Source of the DNA: Dipylidium caninum
Taxonomy: Eukaryota; Platyhelminthes; Cestoda; Cyclophyllidea; Dipylidiidae
Assembly: GCA_017562135.1 (NCBI GenBank)
Contig: QEYB01000911.1
Coordinates: 1-64,000, forward strand
Length of the DNA: 64,000 nt
Reading direction: 5' to 3'
The notes beneath the pieces are model-generated. The model was given only the letters and a program-made list of their open reading frames with translations. It was not told the DNA's origin and searched no databases. A program made the position numbers and the translations under genes. Below are positions 34,184 to 48,350 of the stretch, in pieces (position 1 is the stretch's first letter; each line of letters starts with the position of its first letter).

Positions 34184-37100
34184 TCTTTAATGCATTTTCT
34201 GGTCTGTTTCACCTTGCAGTCTGTGATGCTTTTTCTTCGACGCACACTACGGCACGAGAGTTTTGGATATTACTCGTTATACATACAACTTTCCCAATCT
34301 TCCCTGGTAATTGTCCATTTAAAAAGGATGTGTTTGTACCGAAGTGCTACGCTTTGAGACATGGGCACAATGCTTACTAACCTTATTTTGATTGTTAATT
34401 TATAATTTATTACCAACTTTGCTTCTTTGTTCTCTAGGTACTTGTTCTCTTCCATTTAGTTTTATTCCGTGAAGTACAACTCCTTCCCATTTGCACAGAT
34501 GACTTCGTTGATGTGTCTGCGTTTGTGTACCTATCCTCCACTAGTAATATTAAATGAAGAGGGAGAGTATTTGCCGTTGAAAAGAAGATTAGGGTTTTTC
34601 TGAGCCAATTTTGTTTTTCCGCTTCTTTTTTTGTGGATGGGACGGTGGGATTAATGAGGCTGTTTCCCTTCCTGTGGGTTATATAGTTTTGGTCTCCACT
34701 GTGAGGATAAGACATGTGCGTTAAGCTAAAGTGTGGATGAAGGAAGGAATGAAAAGGAGAAACCTCAGTCCGATTACGTGAACCACAGTGTGTTGGCATG
34801 GTCGCTTGTGTGTGTGTGTCCGAGCGCCCTGATTGGTCAACGGGGGAGCCTGTGATTCAGTCGCATCTGCCATTGGTCGAATTCTAAAACGCGTGACACC
34901 TCATTCTGAGGCTGTCAAAAAGACGAATTCTTCCCACTCTAACAATAGGTTAGACTTGAAAAATAAATTCTTGTTCGAATTGTGACCAAAAATGATAAGT
35001 GGCTATGTCATGGTGCGTACAAAAGGGCCAGATGGTACCGAAAGTCCTGGCAACGACATTGAGGTCATGGGTCTTAGCAACGGAGGGGGCCAGTGGTGAA
35101 ATTAGTAACCCCAAAAAGGTGCTACACAGTGCGCTAACCGACTGTCCACTAAATAATGAAGATCAAGGGTAAATTATGAAAATATCCTCACGCGTATTAA
35201 AAATGGAGCGACAATTGCTTGTATGAGCACATCTGCGGCGGCTTATACCACCCAAACTCTCTGTCTTCCTCAAAATCACAACACTGTGATAGGAGGAAAA
35301 TCAGTAGATGTTAAAGCACATCGTTCACTTTGCCCGAGTGAAAGTGGAGGGTTAAATAACCTGAAGGAAAGTAGGCTTTTCATTTGGTTATTTTCTGCTC
35401 CCTAAGCGGCACTGCGTACGACCCAAACGGGACTCGATACGTCCGCTTTGGTTTGCTTAACCTCAGTCTCCTCCACTTAACGAAAGGGTTTAATCCCTGG
35501 CTTTTGCAAGGGCGGCAATGCTAATGAATTTAGGAGTACTTTAGCATTTATTGCTACTGTGGTGAGGGGAAGGAGTGGAAATCTCGTGCCTAGATGCAGA
35601 AGTGACTTCTTACGCGCTATTTGGAATAGCAGAAAAGAGGGCGGATGAAGTGACACGGAAGGATGTACATTGGCAAGGAGAATTTCGTGCTTCGCAAGAG
35701 GGGATGAGACGTTGTAAGGGTGAAGTCGAGAACAGGCCGAGGAGGACGCGAAGGCAAGGGTGGTGCCAGTGGGATGGCAGGAGGCCTGTGGGGATTGGCG
35801 CCGCTAGCACCTCCCATCTACCGTGACATCTACAACTTTATTTAAACTTGTCACTGAGAGTTGACTGCCAGAACGACCACTTCATCTCCAAGCCGAAATG
35901 AAGAATCGGTTGTCGGCCAAGCAACACTTTCGGGGTGTCGCTCCCGAGCAAATGTTTTCAAAACCTGTTACTCTCCATAGATCCTCGGCTGACCCGGGTG
36001 GCTGCAGGAAGAGAGCAAAAAGGGGAAAAATAGAAAAAAAAAGGCGAATCATTTCTTCCATTGGTTAGCCACTCATTGATGCAGAGCGAAACCTGTCATT
36101 GGGGCGTTTCGGGTGACTTGCAAACTGCTTTGTACGGTGTGTTGTGATTTTTCTTTTGACAGCAAAGTTGGTGGCCTGGACACGAGCGAACTTCCTGCTT
36201 ATGTCTTTACAACTTAGTGCAATTACACACCAGAAAGGGAAAGAGACAGAAAAGGAGGAGGTGGATAAGTGTCAGCACTTGAAGCACAGCAAGCTCCCAC
36301 ATGAAGTACAGTTGGTACTCGCAGCCTTAGACTACCGACAAGGTCTCCGGTGGTTGTGTAGAAGGAAGACCATTCAGAGGCATGCGCACACTATCTTGTC
36401 TCCTCCCTTTCCAGTCGCTTCGCAACACCACTCACTAAGGATGAGATAGTTCACGAATATCTTTAAAACTTGAGGGGAGATTTGGCCCAAAATGAGAACT
36501 GCCCTTTTCTGTGTGCTTGTCTCAGCCGCTGCTGGGCAGGGCCAACGGAAGAGGAGCATCTGCCTACTCATTGTGTCCCCTGACTGCCGTCGTCATCGTT
36601 GCCTACTGAAGGATTATGTGCTCCTCCGAGCCTGTGGAGCAGATGGGATGATGGCTAGTGGAATTTTTCTAGATTCTTAACTCCTCTACATGTCTTACTT
36701 ATTTGCCAAGAGGTTCTCCATGCTAATTGTGGAGCCGAAAAGAGGAACTCTAAATTTGCCATTTTTGTCTGCTGCTATTCCTTAGTCGAAAATATTACCT
36801 GTTGGAGACACGAGGCGCATGCGAATTAGGCGTTGACTCCGATTCAGAGCTTCGACTGATCCTCTTCCCGTCCCTGATCTATGAAGGTCACTTCGAAAGG
36901 ATTTAAAAGTCTCTGGTAGTAAGTAGGCGGATGAGCTCGGGAAACGAGTTATATCTTCGACATTGCACCTTTATGGGGGGTGAGGATTAACACGTTAAAT
37001 GGTGAATTTAAGGAGTAATATAACACGGAATTGAAACTCAACTTCAAGGATTAATAAGCAGTGAAGACAGTTCCGGACGCGGTGGTCTTCTTTCCTTCGA

Positions 37101-40022
37101 ATATGGCCCTTCTGCTCAGGAGGTGAGTGTAGAGGCGTCAAAATGTGAAACTTAACACTTCGTAGTTTCCCAAACAGTGCTCTTACACCTTCCCCAGCGA
37201 CATCTCTTCTGCGTTTGCTTCGCAAACAGCCGACGCAAATTCTGTCAGTAGAAAAGAAGAATAACAGAATTTGAGTCTAGTGGCTATGGGTGTAATTTTA
37301 CCTTCTGTGAAACGACGGCATTTAAGTCTTTTTGTCCAGGGTGCACACGGGCGTGACCTTTGGTGATTTTGACCTCTCGTCGGGATTGAAAGAGGAAAAT
37401 ATGATGTTCATTTCACAGCTGTCCTCACCAATTAACTGGGATCATGGACCGGAAGGTTGCAGTGCATTTGGTGATGGTGGAAGTCGCAAAAATATCCACT
37501 CAATTTCGGACTTACTCGCCTTTTATTTTGGGTTGATTTTATGCCTCCTGCCCTTCTTCGCACTGATTGCCCTCAGATCCCATTTTCATCTGCACTCACT
37601 TGCGACAGATTGCGGTCCTCTCAATCTCCCGTCCCGATTCTATGCCCTCCGATCCGACAAGCCCAACTCATAGCGGCTCGGGGGAGGATGACAACTATAC
37701 CAAAGGTGGAAGGAACCCAACTATCCTGAATACTTCTACACAGACGTGGAAAGTATGCGGAAGGAGAAAGTTCAGGTCGTAGGTCAGGCACTTATAATGT
37801 TAACTTTACCGCAGTTGCCCCTACAAGCTGTCTCAGGTGAAACTAGTTAAGCAGAATTACTTGCTGTTGGGATCCACCTCCCCCCGTTAGCCCAAACAAG
37901 CACCGACCTGTTTACGTCTTTCCGCACACCCTGAGGCCTACAACTGGTTAATGAAATCACCAACAAGGAGGAAGTAGGACACACCTGCCTGCAAAGAGCA
38001 CATTCCCACTGAAACGGAACACCTTTCCTCATTGCACAAAGGCGTAGAGGAAGGCGCGTGAAGGAAATTACCATGACGGGGCTATGTGTTGTCTTGTGAC
38101 ATTAGTGGATTAGTGGTTTATGACGGTGAAGAAGCCCACGTCAGTTCTGCTGCGTGCAATTAACCTTGGTTTCAGTGTCATTTACACCAACGGACATTAG
38201 TGGCCGGTGAATAAAAGACCAAATCGGCCACTTTGGTTCTTTTCTTGAAGGGATGCAACATTGCTAATTGCAAAATTTCTTAACACAAGGCAAGATTAAC
38301 TAGGATCGGTGCCGGCTCCTCTCTCCCCATCCGAATCTCCCACAGTACCACTGCTGAAAGGGTATTTTTAATTGTCGGTGCCCACTTTAGAGCTTTTAAT
38401 CGCTTTACGCCATGCAATGCAACCGCCCATTTCCCACAGATGCAACTCTCGAAGAGGGAGAGGGAAAGAAAGTGCGTCAATCAACATGAAGGCGTAAGAT
38501 GACGATGTTATGGGGGGGGGGGGAAGGGGAGGCGGATCATTTGACAAACGCCGAATTGTCATCCACTTGGAGGCACTAATAGGGACGGGGGCTCGTTGGC
38601 CAAAGGGCGACCGTCGTCGTGAGGTGTGAAAGCTGCACCGACTCGGCAATTAGTCACTCAATTTCACAGTCATCTTTCATGCCACACAGGGAACTGGCGG
38701 GCCCAGTGCTAACCCCGTAGTCGTGTGACACGCTCAAATTAAGGCTTACTTGCGAGGAGTGAGCTGTTGCTTTCAGGGCGGACCCGAGGTCGGTTGCGTC
38801 AGAATCTACGCCCAAAACCCTTATTCACTGTGTATATCTCAAGTTGCATGGCCAAGCCATCGTCGTACCGTACTGGCCAAATTCCGTTTACACTAATAGA
38901 GGGGAGTCTAAACCCCGTTTCTCGACGTCTCCAGATGGAAGGCAAAGGAAAAGTTAAAGTGGAAAAGGACTCAGGTTCACAATCTTGTAGGTAGTCAATC
39001 GCTTTCCACACGGCCATCTTGGAGGCGAAATGAAACATCCATACGCAGACGCTTCGAGTATGCGCTGTCTACACTCCATCGGAGTCGATGACCAGCGTAG
39101 CGCAGGATCTTTTCGCCAAGGAAAAGACGATGTAATCGGGAGATTTGAGGCCCGTCCATTTGTAAGGCCCGCGTTAGTAGTAGGGAGATTAGACACTGGA
39201 GGAGAAGTTGTCAGGGCTCTAATTAAATTGCCCACGTCCTGACACTTTGAGGGGTGCACATGCGAAACTATTTGGAGGAGGGAGACCTCGAGGTCACGAT
39301 AATGTTTCTTACAGTTTTCTGTGCCCTACATTTGAGAGTATCAGACATTCAGCGCCTTAGGCGCATTCTCCGGCCAGGTGGCTCAACCAGTCGTCAACAC
39401 CGGCAAATCACATCTGCTGACACACATCTCACCAAAGGAAACAAGACTTGAGGAAGGCGATAAAAATTGGGCCGCCTTATAAGAGAGTTGGCGGCATTAG
39501 CGGGACATTCACCACCTGCAATCCCCGTGGCCTGAGGCTGACACACTTGGCGCGAACGTCGCCCACGCCTGGCTGCTCCCTGAGGACGAGGGAATTGGCC
39601 AAATTTCAGTTAACCTTTTTGCCACGACCTTTAGTCAGACGCCACGCGATGGTGTGGCAGACGACGACGACTACGACGGCGACTCTGATTGAATCTTATG
39701 ATATCCTGGCCCTTGGCGGGCAATTTCTTAAACCGATGTAGACCATCGGCTGCACGATTTTGCCATCTTGGACAGTTGAAGATGCGTAGCTTGCTTCACA
39801 TGGAGAATCTACCTCCAGCGGAACTTCAAAACTGAACGCGTCAAGACGTATAGACCTAATAAGCTTCTTAAGTCTGAGGGAAGCCAGAAGCCATAGCACT
39901 GAGGGCATCGGTGCCACCTGTTCAGTGTCACACGTCGTCGGTATCGTCTCGAGATCGCAGACTATCAACTGACTGAGCACTCAGTGCCTTGTAGAGCTCC
40001 GTTGAGAAGACCAATCTATTAC
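34184..40022. other. Spacer downstream of PLEKHH, no gene recognised
   Basis: The first few hundred bases are likely PLEKHH 3' untranslated region. Beyond that no frame resembles a known protein. A run of 12 G occurs at 38512-38523. The minus-strand frame 39980-39696 (FSFEVPLEVDSPCEASYAS) could be a further exon of the candidate gene at 40023-40146 but its junction is weak. Confidence 0.4.
38512..38523 (+). repeat. Poly-G tract (12 bases)
   Basis: An uninterrupted run of 12 guanines in non-coding sequence, followed by further G-rich bases (aaggggaggcgg). It is the strand complement of the C runs seen elsewhere in the window. Confidence 0.95.
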
Positions 40023-40146
40023 CTGTCAAAAAAGAGGTAGAAATTCCTCCCCAGAAAACGAAGACTACAATCACGGCAATATGTAATGGCCAATCCCTCT
40101 TGACGCGGCGTGCAGCCCCTCTGATGTGTGGATCACGAGTGTTTTG
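40023..40146 (-). CDS. Candidate exon encoding a membrane anchor
   Basis: I do not recognise the gene. The minus-strand segment is bounded by a good acceptor (ctgcaaagacag, ending at 40147) and a good donor (GACAG then gtaata at 40022). It encodes 41 residues: a basic stretch (RGAARRVKRDW) followed by one clear hydrophobic helix (HIAVIVVFVFWGGISTSFL). This layout fits a single-pass membrane protein with a positively charged cytoplasmic flank. Alternatively the frame is read through the donor into TGNRLVFSTELYKALSAQ. Neighbouring exons are not established, so it may also be a chance hydrophobic frame. Confidence 0.35.
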
Positions 40147-40350
40147 CTGTCTTTGCAGCGGAGAGGTCGAAAGACAATTAATGGATTGGGCGATATATCC
40201 TGAAACTGCTAAGAGGCTTCGTCGCGCAAGGAATCCAGCGGGTGAAAATCGACTGAATAACAATGCACTTCCCTTGCTGAGCCAGAGAGGCCGATCATCT
40301 TGAGAAAGGGAATGTTTGTACTTCTTCCACGAAATCAACTAGTCGACACG

Positions 40351-40385
40351 CTTAAGGACGGTCCAGTTATTGGGCCGTCCTAAGG
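40351..40385. repeat. Imperfect inverted repeat / hairpin
   Basis: Bases 40355-40364 (aggacggtcc) pair with 40372-40381 (gggccgtcct) in a 10-bp stem with one G-T wobble and a 7-base loop. The outer bases 40351-40353 and 40383-40385 can pair partly beyond one mismatch. It is intergenic. It could be a structured RNA stem or the remnant of a palindromic element. Confidence 0.6.
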
Positions 40386-43300
40386 GAAGGACCCCGCGTA
40401 TGTACCCAAGGCGAGCAGGAGTACACGTGGGAGAAACAACATCTCCACGCGATCAACGACATGACACGAAAGACTATTCATAGGTTAACCATCAGTCGAA
40501 ACGTGGACGGGATAGGAGGTTCATTAACATGTAGGTGATCACCAAATGGGGTTGTTGACTGTTTCTTGAAATAACTGCCTAATCAAGAATGAATGAGCCT
40601 GAGGTTAACTAGGAGACCATAGCAGCACACGTTCACTAGTGCTTGGGCTTGAAGACAGGAGAGAGGCTTGTCAAGAGGAGAGAGAATTTGTCAGAGCAGT
40701 CCGAAGGAACCTAGGTTTACTAGCCGAATCTCGACCTCTTAATTTTCCACTTGCTGGAAAAGAGGTGCACCGGGTGTCTTTGTTAGGAGTGTCACGAGTG
40801 GAATCGGCGAGGCTTGACGTAGAGAACGCTTCCAGATCCAAAAATCTAGGGAAAGGTAGAGAAACAGATTTAGACCGAGAGGGCAATGAGCATTGAATCA
40901 ACAAGTCCTTTAACCCTCACACCTATTCAAAGTCACCAAAGTCGACTTTATGTCTCAAGTCCTCACGACTCCTAGGCGATCCATTGAAATAGTGAAATAT
41001 TGCGTCCCCATTTTCAGGTTGAAAGAGGGCTTTCACCACATGTTTTAGTGTCATCAATAAAATTATGATGAGTCTTCAAACTTCCGTGGTCGATAGGAAC
41101 ACTGGTGATGACTCGTAGGATCCGCGGTTTTGTGACCGGGATTGGAAGGCTGAAGAATGCTGCCTCACCGCGATAACAACCTGTGGACCCCACCATTCTG
41201 TGGTCCTCGCTGCATAAAGTGGGTAACCGATGGCCGAAACGACGAACTCGACAGAGCAAGCAAAAGTGAATGGCTAAATGATAGTCAGTCACGGGTGATG
41301 GTACCACGGCCAAAAGACGAGCAAGTCCCCTCTTATTAACCACTTCTCCCAGCTGTCCCTTTGAATACACGAGGTCACATTAAAGCAACTTAATGTCTCT
41401 TCCGCCGTCGAGGACAATTACCACACCAAGTGACGAAATCCTGTAAATGTTGGACCTTGCAAATACCCGAGACTTTACTTCAGTGACATCTGCCAGGACA
41501 GCCGCGGACGAATCAAGAAGTGAGGTCTCACGACGTACTCAGGCGATGTCAGGGAAAAAGCCGCATAATTTAAAACTTGTCAGTCCGTTAGTGACCAAAT
41601 GAAGATGCTCCTGACTCCGAGGTCAAATGCTCGAGGCATGCCATCGTATGAGCATCCTATCTAGTTTCCCCTTTAACATGACCGTCTCCGAAGCTCCCGC
41701 TGACGATAATCGCGCCCCCGTCCGAAGCCCAACTTTAGTTGGCGTGTTTATGGCTTCCCTGTCATTCGCGTGGTTTTTCCCACCATAAAACATTCATCTC
41801 AACACCTTCACCATTTCATTGGACGGAGCGCCTCAACTTTGAGGTTACTCTCTCGTCCTTCCCTGCTCTCGGGTGGATTCGGCTGTTCCACGAAGCCAAC
41901 TTCTTCTTCGTAGTCAACATCTGCTGTGAAGTGAAATTGGTCTCACGAGGACTACACCCGTGAGCACTAAGTTTTACGGTGAAGGCACTGAAGGACAGTA
42001 CGGCTACATTCATCTCCATGTGCACAATGATGTCGACAATGCGATTTTCTACCAACCCCAACAAATCCCCAAATTATGCTTATGGGAAGAATCAAACCCT
42101 GCCTCAGGAGAAGAAGACTCGCCTTCTTTTGACATTGTTTCTCCAATATACCCGAATTGACAGATTCGTTAATGAATTGTAGCAGTAGAGATGCTTCGGT
42201 GTGTAGTCCCATGAGTTATTTGTTCGGTTAAGTAGCCTGATAAGCGAACGGTGATCCACCAATGTTGAACTCAATGGGTCGGGGGAGATAACGTTCTTCA
42301 TGGTGACACCGGCACTTTTATGTAGGATAGAAGAAAAAAACGGAGTGCTTAAAGCCTTTTCTATTCAAAGGGAGGAGAACTTTTGGTGGACTCTACCGCC
42401 ATCACACACTGACTGCATTTCTTTATCAGATTACTCTCTCATCTCCAAATATGGCGAGCGAACCGTACGCATGCTTTCAACTGTTTTCGTGCCTCAAGGC
42501 ATTTTATTCACCAGTTTGGATTTACACCTACGTTTTTAGGTAGGTTATGTGAAAGGCTTTTCTCGCAATTCCCAAGATATCTCATTCCACAAGTGACGTT
42601 GTTGAAAGCCGGTGGGTGCCTCCACCAGGTGGAAAAGGAAAGGGACGAGCAGGGAACTGGTGTGAGCGACCTGGCGGCTGTGCATCCTCCACTGGTGAAA
42701 GGAAAGTGTGGTTAATAAGTCTGAGCTACGTCTCTGCTCACGTCCACCTCCGCTCGGGTGATTTGCATACAAAAGTCATGCATGCAAGCGGGCCACGCAA
42801 CTTGGACTCGGTCGGTTGTGAGTCAGCGGGGCAATTTTGGCTGTGTTCGCCCACTGCAAGTGCGCGTTATTCAAGCTTCCCCTTCACTCGCCTTCCCACA
42901 ACAACCCACCCAGCCCCGCTCCACGCACTCTCGGAGGCGCACTTGCACGCACCAGTTCACGGCCAAAGACCTCACAATCGGGCAACCTCGATCTCGTGCG
43001 AAAGGCCAATTTTGCCTTCTCCTCCTTCTTCTCCTCCACCCCTACAAGAGGACCTAGAAATGTTCGCAATCTACTCTTCAATCCCGAATTTTTACCAGTC
43101 TTAGGAAGTGGGTCGAAGAATCGTCTAACCTGATCCCGTTGGTTTAGCCCTTCCTACTTCTCTACCGAATTGCACATGTCGCCCAAGCTCACTACACCCT
43201 CCTCTTTGGGGTATCTGCCTTAAAGGCGGTGTTCACTTCCGCCATGACTGAGAAGGCAGCCCTGATGAATTACGGAGACGGGGGCACATGCAATCACTTA

Positions 43301-44209
43301 GGTAGCGTAGCAGAGCGCCATGGTCCTTCCAGTCGGAGCATTTTCTCACCCACTCCAAGAAGAAGGGCGAGAGACAGCGGTTTACACACACCCGCGGGTG
43401 TTTATGCTTGTATGTGTGGAGTTTCCTATTTCCCCACTTTGTCAGTTGCATTCCTGCAATCTCAGCTACGTGTTTTGAATGCAAGTTGTCAATGAAATGT
43501 CATTTTACTCTCACGCTGCACACTAACATTATGTAGATGACCGGTAATGCTAGTGTCAGCAGAAGGAATTTTGACAGTTTTACTGCTTATTTTCGGTTGA
43601 AACACCTTTACCGACGAGTATCAGCTGAAAAAGGGTGTGCGACATGGTCTGGACTGAAGGCAACTGCAAGAATTAAAGCCTGCATCGTTGATAGGCTAAG
43701 ATTGACGGAAAGTTTTTTTTTCTTATTTTATAACTCATTTTCCTCCAAGTCTGAGGCTGCAAAAATGTGCAATTTCTTGTGGCATCAGTGAACTTTTGTT
43801 AAACTCGAGCCTTGGATTGGCGGACGCCGGCCCCAGCCACTCGCCCCTCAGACGACATTTGGCATCTGATCATTCCCAGGCCTGACCAGCGCGTCGTGTC
43901 ATCCTCGCGGTCGCTCCTCGCCAGACGAAGTTTTGTGGGCACACATCTGCAGTGGCCCCGGTGTGACGACCCTATACAAAGGGGTAGACTTGCGACTACT
44001 TCGTCACATAAATGTTAAACTGGTGGCTTTCAGCGTGAAGGCGACACATATTTTCCCTCTCCTATTGTTGGGCCCTTTCGAACCCACAAAGTGGCTTCCT
44101 GTTTTGCCCCAAGAAACTCACCACCCTTCACTCCATGCTGTAGAATGGGTCCCAATAACTTCAAATTCTACTTATTTATTTACTTAACTCACATAGGAAT
44201 ATATGACTC

Positions 44210-44225
44210 CTCTCTCTCTCTCTCT
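44210..44225 (+). repeat. (CT)8 microsatellite
   Basis: Eight perfect CT units in non-coding sequence. No associated gene. Confidence 0.9.
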
Positions 44226-47200
44226 TAAGATGACACCTGTGAACTAAAGTGGTCGAAAAAACGTCGTTTAAAAGCATGCTGGAAATGGCTTTCGTGTCAG
44301 ATACTCGTCTGTTTGGCCCAACACAAGCTGACTCTTCGCTGGCTTGCTGACTTTGCGTCTCAACGGAGACCGGTGCATTCACAAGCGGAATGCAAGAGAA
44401 TAGTTTGCATATTGGGGAAATGCACGAGACCGTCTTCATGAAGAGCTATTGCGAAGCTTGATTAGGGGAAAGTGTAGACTTGAGGACGTTGATGCACCCG
44501 ACACGTAGAATCTGCAGTTAGGCGCCTTCACGACTTCGCGCCCTAAAGAGTAACTAAACAGAGGTGATTTAAAAGTATGATTTGAAATTAAATCTCACGG
44601 TTAAGGTGGCTGACCCGCATGGGTAACGACAACCAGAGCTACTGGAGGATCCAAACAAATCAAAATTAGCATACCTTGTGTCCATGAGTTGCTTCAGTGA
44701 TGGCATTTATAACACACTGCGCAATTTCCACCCGCCTTAGTCACGAGGATTGAAATGTACGGGTGAGGCGCGAGTGGTTCACTGCAGATAGGCAGCAGTG
44801 AGGCTGACAGTTTGCGGACTTGCCGAGACTCGCCTTTGCGGTCCTGGGATGGGGCAGCATACACCCTCAGGTGATCCACCTGCCCCGTTCTAAATGCGAC
44901 CACTTCCTGCTGATTTGCGTCCTGAGACAGGCCGAAGGACTACAAAAGACGAGCTTAATGGTTTCCAAGTCGGTTCACCTCTAATATTCTCCATGGAGTA
45001 AACTTGCCAGACCTCCGTGGCGGAGAGCGTTTGATCTATCGCTAAATAGTAGCGACAAATTGAAGGCTCTCTTGCCTCCCAAGAAACTGATCCAATTTGG
45101 GGAAAGTAATTTGCGCAAACAAATTGTTTGCATGCGAAACATGTGGTGCACAGAGTGGAAGAGGTGAAGCGACCGCCTCCATTTGGGTTCTTTCTCAACC
45201 CAAATTCTACATCGACTCCGACTGAGCCTATGGGCAAGTCAACTGCCTCACAAGAGGCAACCGGCCTTGACTCAACATTTCCCTGCAACCTCAGCGCACC
45301 GGTTTGGCTTTCATTTAGGTGAATCCGGTTGCTGCGATCTGATAACCATTAACAGACACATTTATTGCTTCCTGAGACGAGAAAGTCGTGGAGTCACCTT
45401 TCTTGTGGATGAAAAGAGAGAAAATATGAGTGGATCATACGCCAGTAAATTGTGTGAGGGGGATTTTGACAACGTGGCCTTCACAGCATCGCTTGAGCCG
45501 ACTTGTTGAGTTATTCATACGTTAGGTCTGCGCAGACGTTAATGTAGGCATCGTCAGGTCATAGAAAGGCTGTCTGCGAAGCGTGTCATCTTCGCATGAA
45601 AAATGCGCACCAACACACATAAAAATACACTTTTTCGATTTTGAACAGGGTCTTAGTGCGTAAATTCGACATGCGCGAAGAAGGTCGGACTTTCGAAAGA
45701 CATAATTTACTAGGGACATTTAAAATATTTCGAATACCTCCACAACATTTATTGCTTTCCACTGAATTGCACCTGCTTTGTGCCACACATATGTTGGAAA
45801 ATTCCGTCAACCTTTCCACGTCAGTAACGAAAATGAACGGTTTCCTCATGCTATGAAGAATAATGCGAAGATACTTACGAGCCATTGTCAACTGGAGGCA
45901 CTCAGAAGTTCATTTTTCGTGACGCAAGGCGACTTAATAACTGAGGCAGTCTGGCATGAGGGTAGGCACTTTTTCATCCCTTTTTCTGTTAATCTGCATA
46001 GCAGCGCTCATCATAAGTTGTTAACTCTCTTCCGTGTCTACCACGGTAGCTCGGTGTCTTCTCAGGAGGCAGGGGACTGCCGAGGACCCGGAAGTTGGGC
46101 TGGAATGCTTCTTTGCTATTTATTACTTCAAACTCCCTCCGACTGGTGACTCACGCATGTGATTCGGACTTTCAGCTGTAGCGCAGAAAGGGCGCGGGCG
46201 CAATTCGCTACTTACGTGAAGTCCGAACTTTCTCGAAGGCGATATTCGGAAATATTCTGTGGTGCTGAAATGCATTTGAGTGGTAGCAACAAATAAGCAT
46301 AGAGGATGTAATTACTTTGTGCTCTTCCCTGTCGTTAGTGAGACGGGAGAGACTTTTGTGGATAGCTCTGGAGCTTGTCTAAACCCCCAGGGAAAAAAAA
46401 GAGCTTTCATTCGTCCCGACGGCTCAGAACACGCGCCATGGTATGGGAATCCTCAACTTATCACCAGGTTATTCCCAAGACAAGGGCTGATTTTCTTGTC
46501 ACTCCTAGCGTGACGCGTGCGACTGAGGAGATGACAGGTCTTGAAAGGAATCCACGGCTGATTAGCATTCTCATTTGAGAGGTTAACTCCCACGTCACAT
46601 TTGCCGGCGTGGGGCAACATACCCATCGCTTTTATTTATCCGGCACCTGGCGGCAGGAATTCTTATACTCAATTAACATTCCGTCTATTAGGAGCAGTTA
46701 AACATAGCAAATTGTCCAATCTGCCGGTAGAGAAACTCATGGGAGTCTTATGATTAAGGTTCTTTCGGAAGCTTGTTTCATCCTCGGGACAATTTGCCTT
46801 CGTTTTAGCTTAGTCCTTAAGTTTTACAGCGATTTTTCCATGCACGTGAGCATTGAAAAAGTTAAAACGACTAAACACCACAACGGTGACTTCATTCTCT
46901 CCTTATCTGGAATACATCACGATCTGCTGAAGTTTCATTCACAAACGTTTCAAATATTACTAAAACGCGAATTATAGATGTTACCTCAGGCATTAGTTGT
47001 TTTATACTCAATGAAAAGCAATTTCATATTGTGGGTAAGTTAGAAATGCGGCTTTTGCTGTGGAACTAGAGAAAACTTTATACAATGGAACAAGCGAAAG
47101 TAGCTCGTTAGAAGAGATGACCTTTGATATTTTATTGTTTGTTTTTTGTTTGATTGTTAAGGCCTAGTTTTGTGAACCTGACTTAGAACGGGCTAAGGAG

Positions 47201-48322
47201 ATGGACCACGCCACAAGTTACTTAACTAAATCATAAAGGTAAACTTTACGAAGGAGAAGTGTATTCCTACGGGTGAGGACGACCACCAACGTACATTGTG
47301 GAACGACGCGAATTACGCTTACGATAGCAGTCTACATAAGTTAAAACCTTTGTGCAGAAATTCTATCTAAATATGCCTATGCAAAAGTGAACAAAATAGG
47401 TTTCTTATAAAACATTCCGTCTGAGTCTCCAAAGGATGCAGTAACATTTTATTTTATAGCTTAGCCAACTTCTTCTCCCATGCCTTTTTTACAAATTCTT
47501 AAGAAGAAAGAACAGCGTTAGCATAACGACCATTACAGGAGGTTCAGAGGGTCATAGCAACTTTTCCCAGGAATGACAACTGCGTGATGGAGAAGACATG
47601 AAATTCCGACGTCACCAATACGTCTCGTGTGCGTGATACGGATAAAAGATAGCGCTTCCTGTAGGCACTACTTTCTGGTCCGCTTCGGATGCGTGAGGCC
47701 CATATTTGTGTCAAAACCGGGGGTGGGTGTGCATAGTGGCGATAAAGGACGCTAAGGGCTCCACTGAAGAGGGGGGCGTATACGATGTTCTCATGAGTGG
47801 CTATATACATTAAGTGCAATTCGCGGCCTTTACACACTTTTTACATCATACAGTATCATGTCAATGACAACTATAACCGATCAATTAGCTCAGAAAGACT
47901 CTTGATAATTTTTCTGCTCGTTGGGTGCTAGCCTATTGGGGCGCAATATTACAAATTTTTCTTTAGCTCTCCTCAGGTCATCGCATTTGTGCAGATGGAA
48001 CACAAAGGGCAACGAGAATAACTGGAAAATAATCTACAAAATGACATGATTCTCATACAAGCGAAAATTAACGGTTTCGCTATCAAGTGCCTTTAGCGCC
48101 CGGGATAACATAAGAGTATTATGTTGCGTAACTATTAATACAATCAGGTTGAAATTTTAAACGACCTTGATATATTTCGATATTGAATTGGCAACCTTAT
48201 GGAATGCCTTTGCTCCACCTCAAAACAAATATATAATATGGCATCATAAAAATCATGCATTTTCCCAACAGCACGTAAATCTCATTTTGGTTCCTCCTTT
48301 GTTACTAAATATTGTTTCGCCA

Positions 48323-48350
48323 GGTCACTGCTACCCGGTCCATTTCAAAA
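48323..48350 (+). promoter_or_regulatory. Short 5' leader of NDUFB9 after a possible splice acceptor
   Basis: A pyrimidine-rich tract ending in cag (to 48322) sits 28 nt before the ATG. Flatworms add a spliced leader to many mRNAs at such sites, so this may be a trans-splice acceptor or the end of an intron in the 5' UTR. The sequence alone cannot separate these. Confidence 0.3.

Larger units (their letters stand above)
40386..48350. other. Spacer upstream of NDUFB9, no gene recognised
   Basis: Long open frames occur (45288-44890 minus, 42616-43104 plus) but none resembles a known family and none has convincing splice sites. A (CT)8 microsatellite lies at 44210-44225, next to a cttatttatttact run. 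The last 60 bases include a ttgtttcgccag tract ending at 48322, a possible splice or trans-splice acceptor just upstream of the NDUFB9 start. Confidence 0.4.

Noticed and set aside
41739..42160. Plus-strand frames that looked like a beta-sandwich (B9-like) fragment
   Set aside because: Key B9 motifs are missing and the two frames do not join at consensus splice sites.
44890..45288. 132-codon minus-strand frame, Cys-rich in the middle
   Set aside because: No family recognised, no clear splice sites, and frames of this length are expected by chance in this composition.
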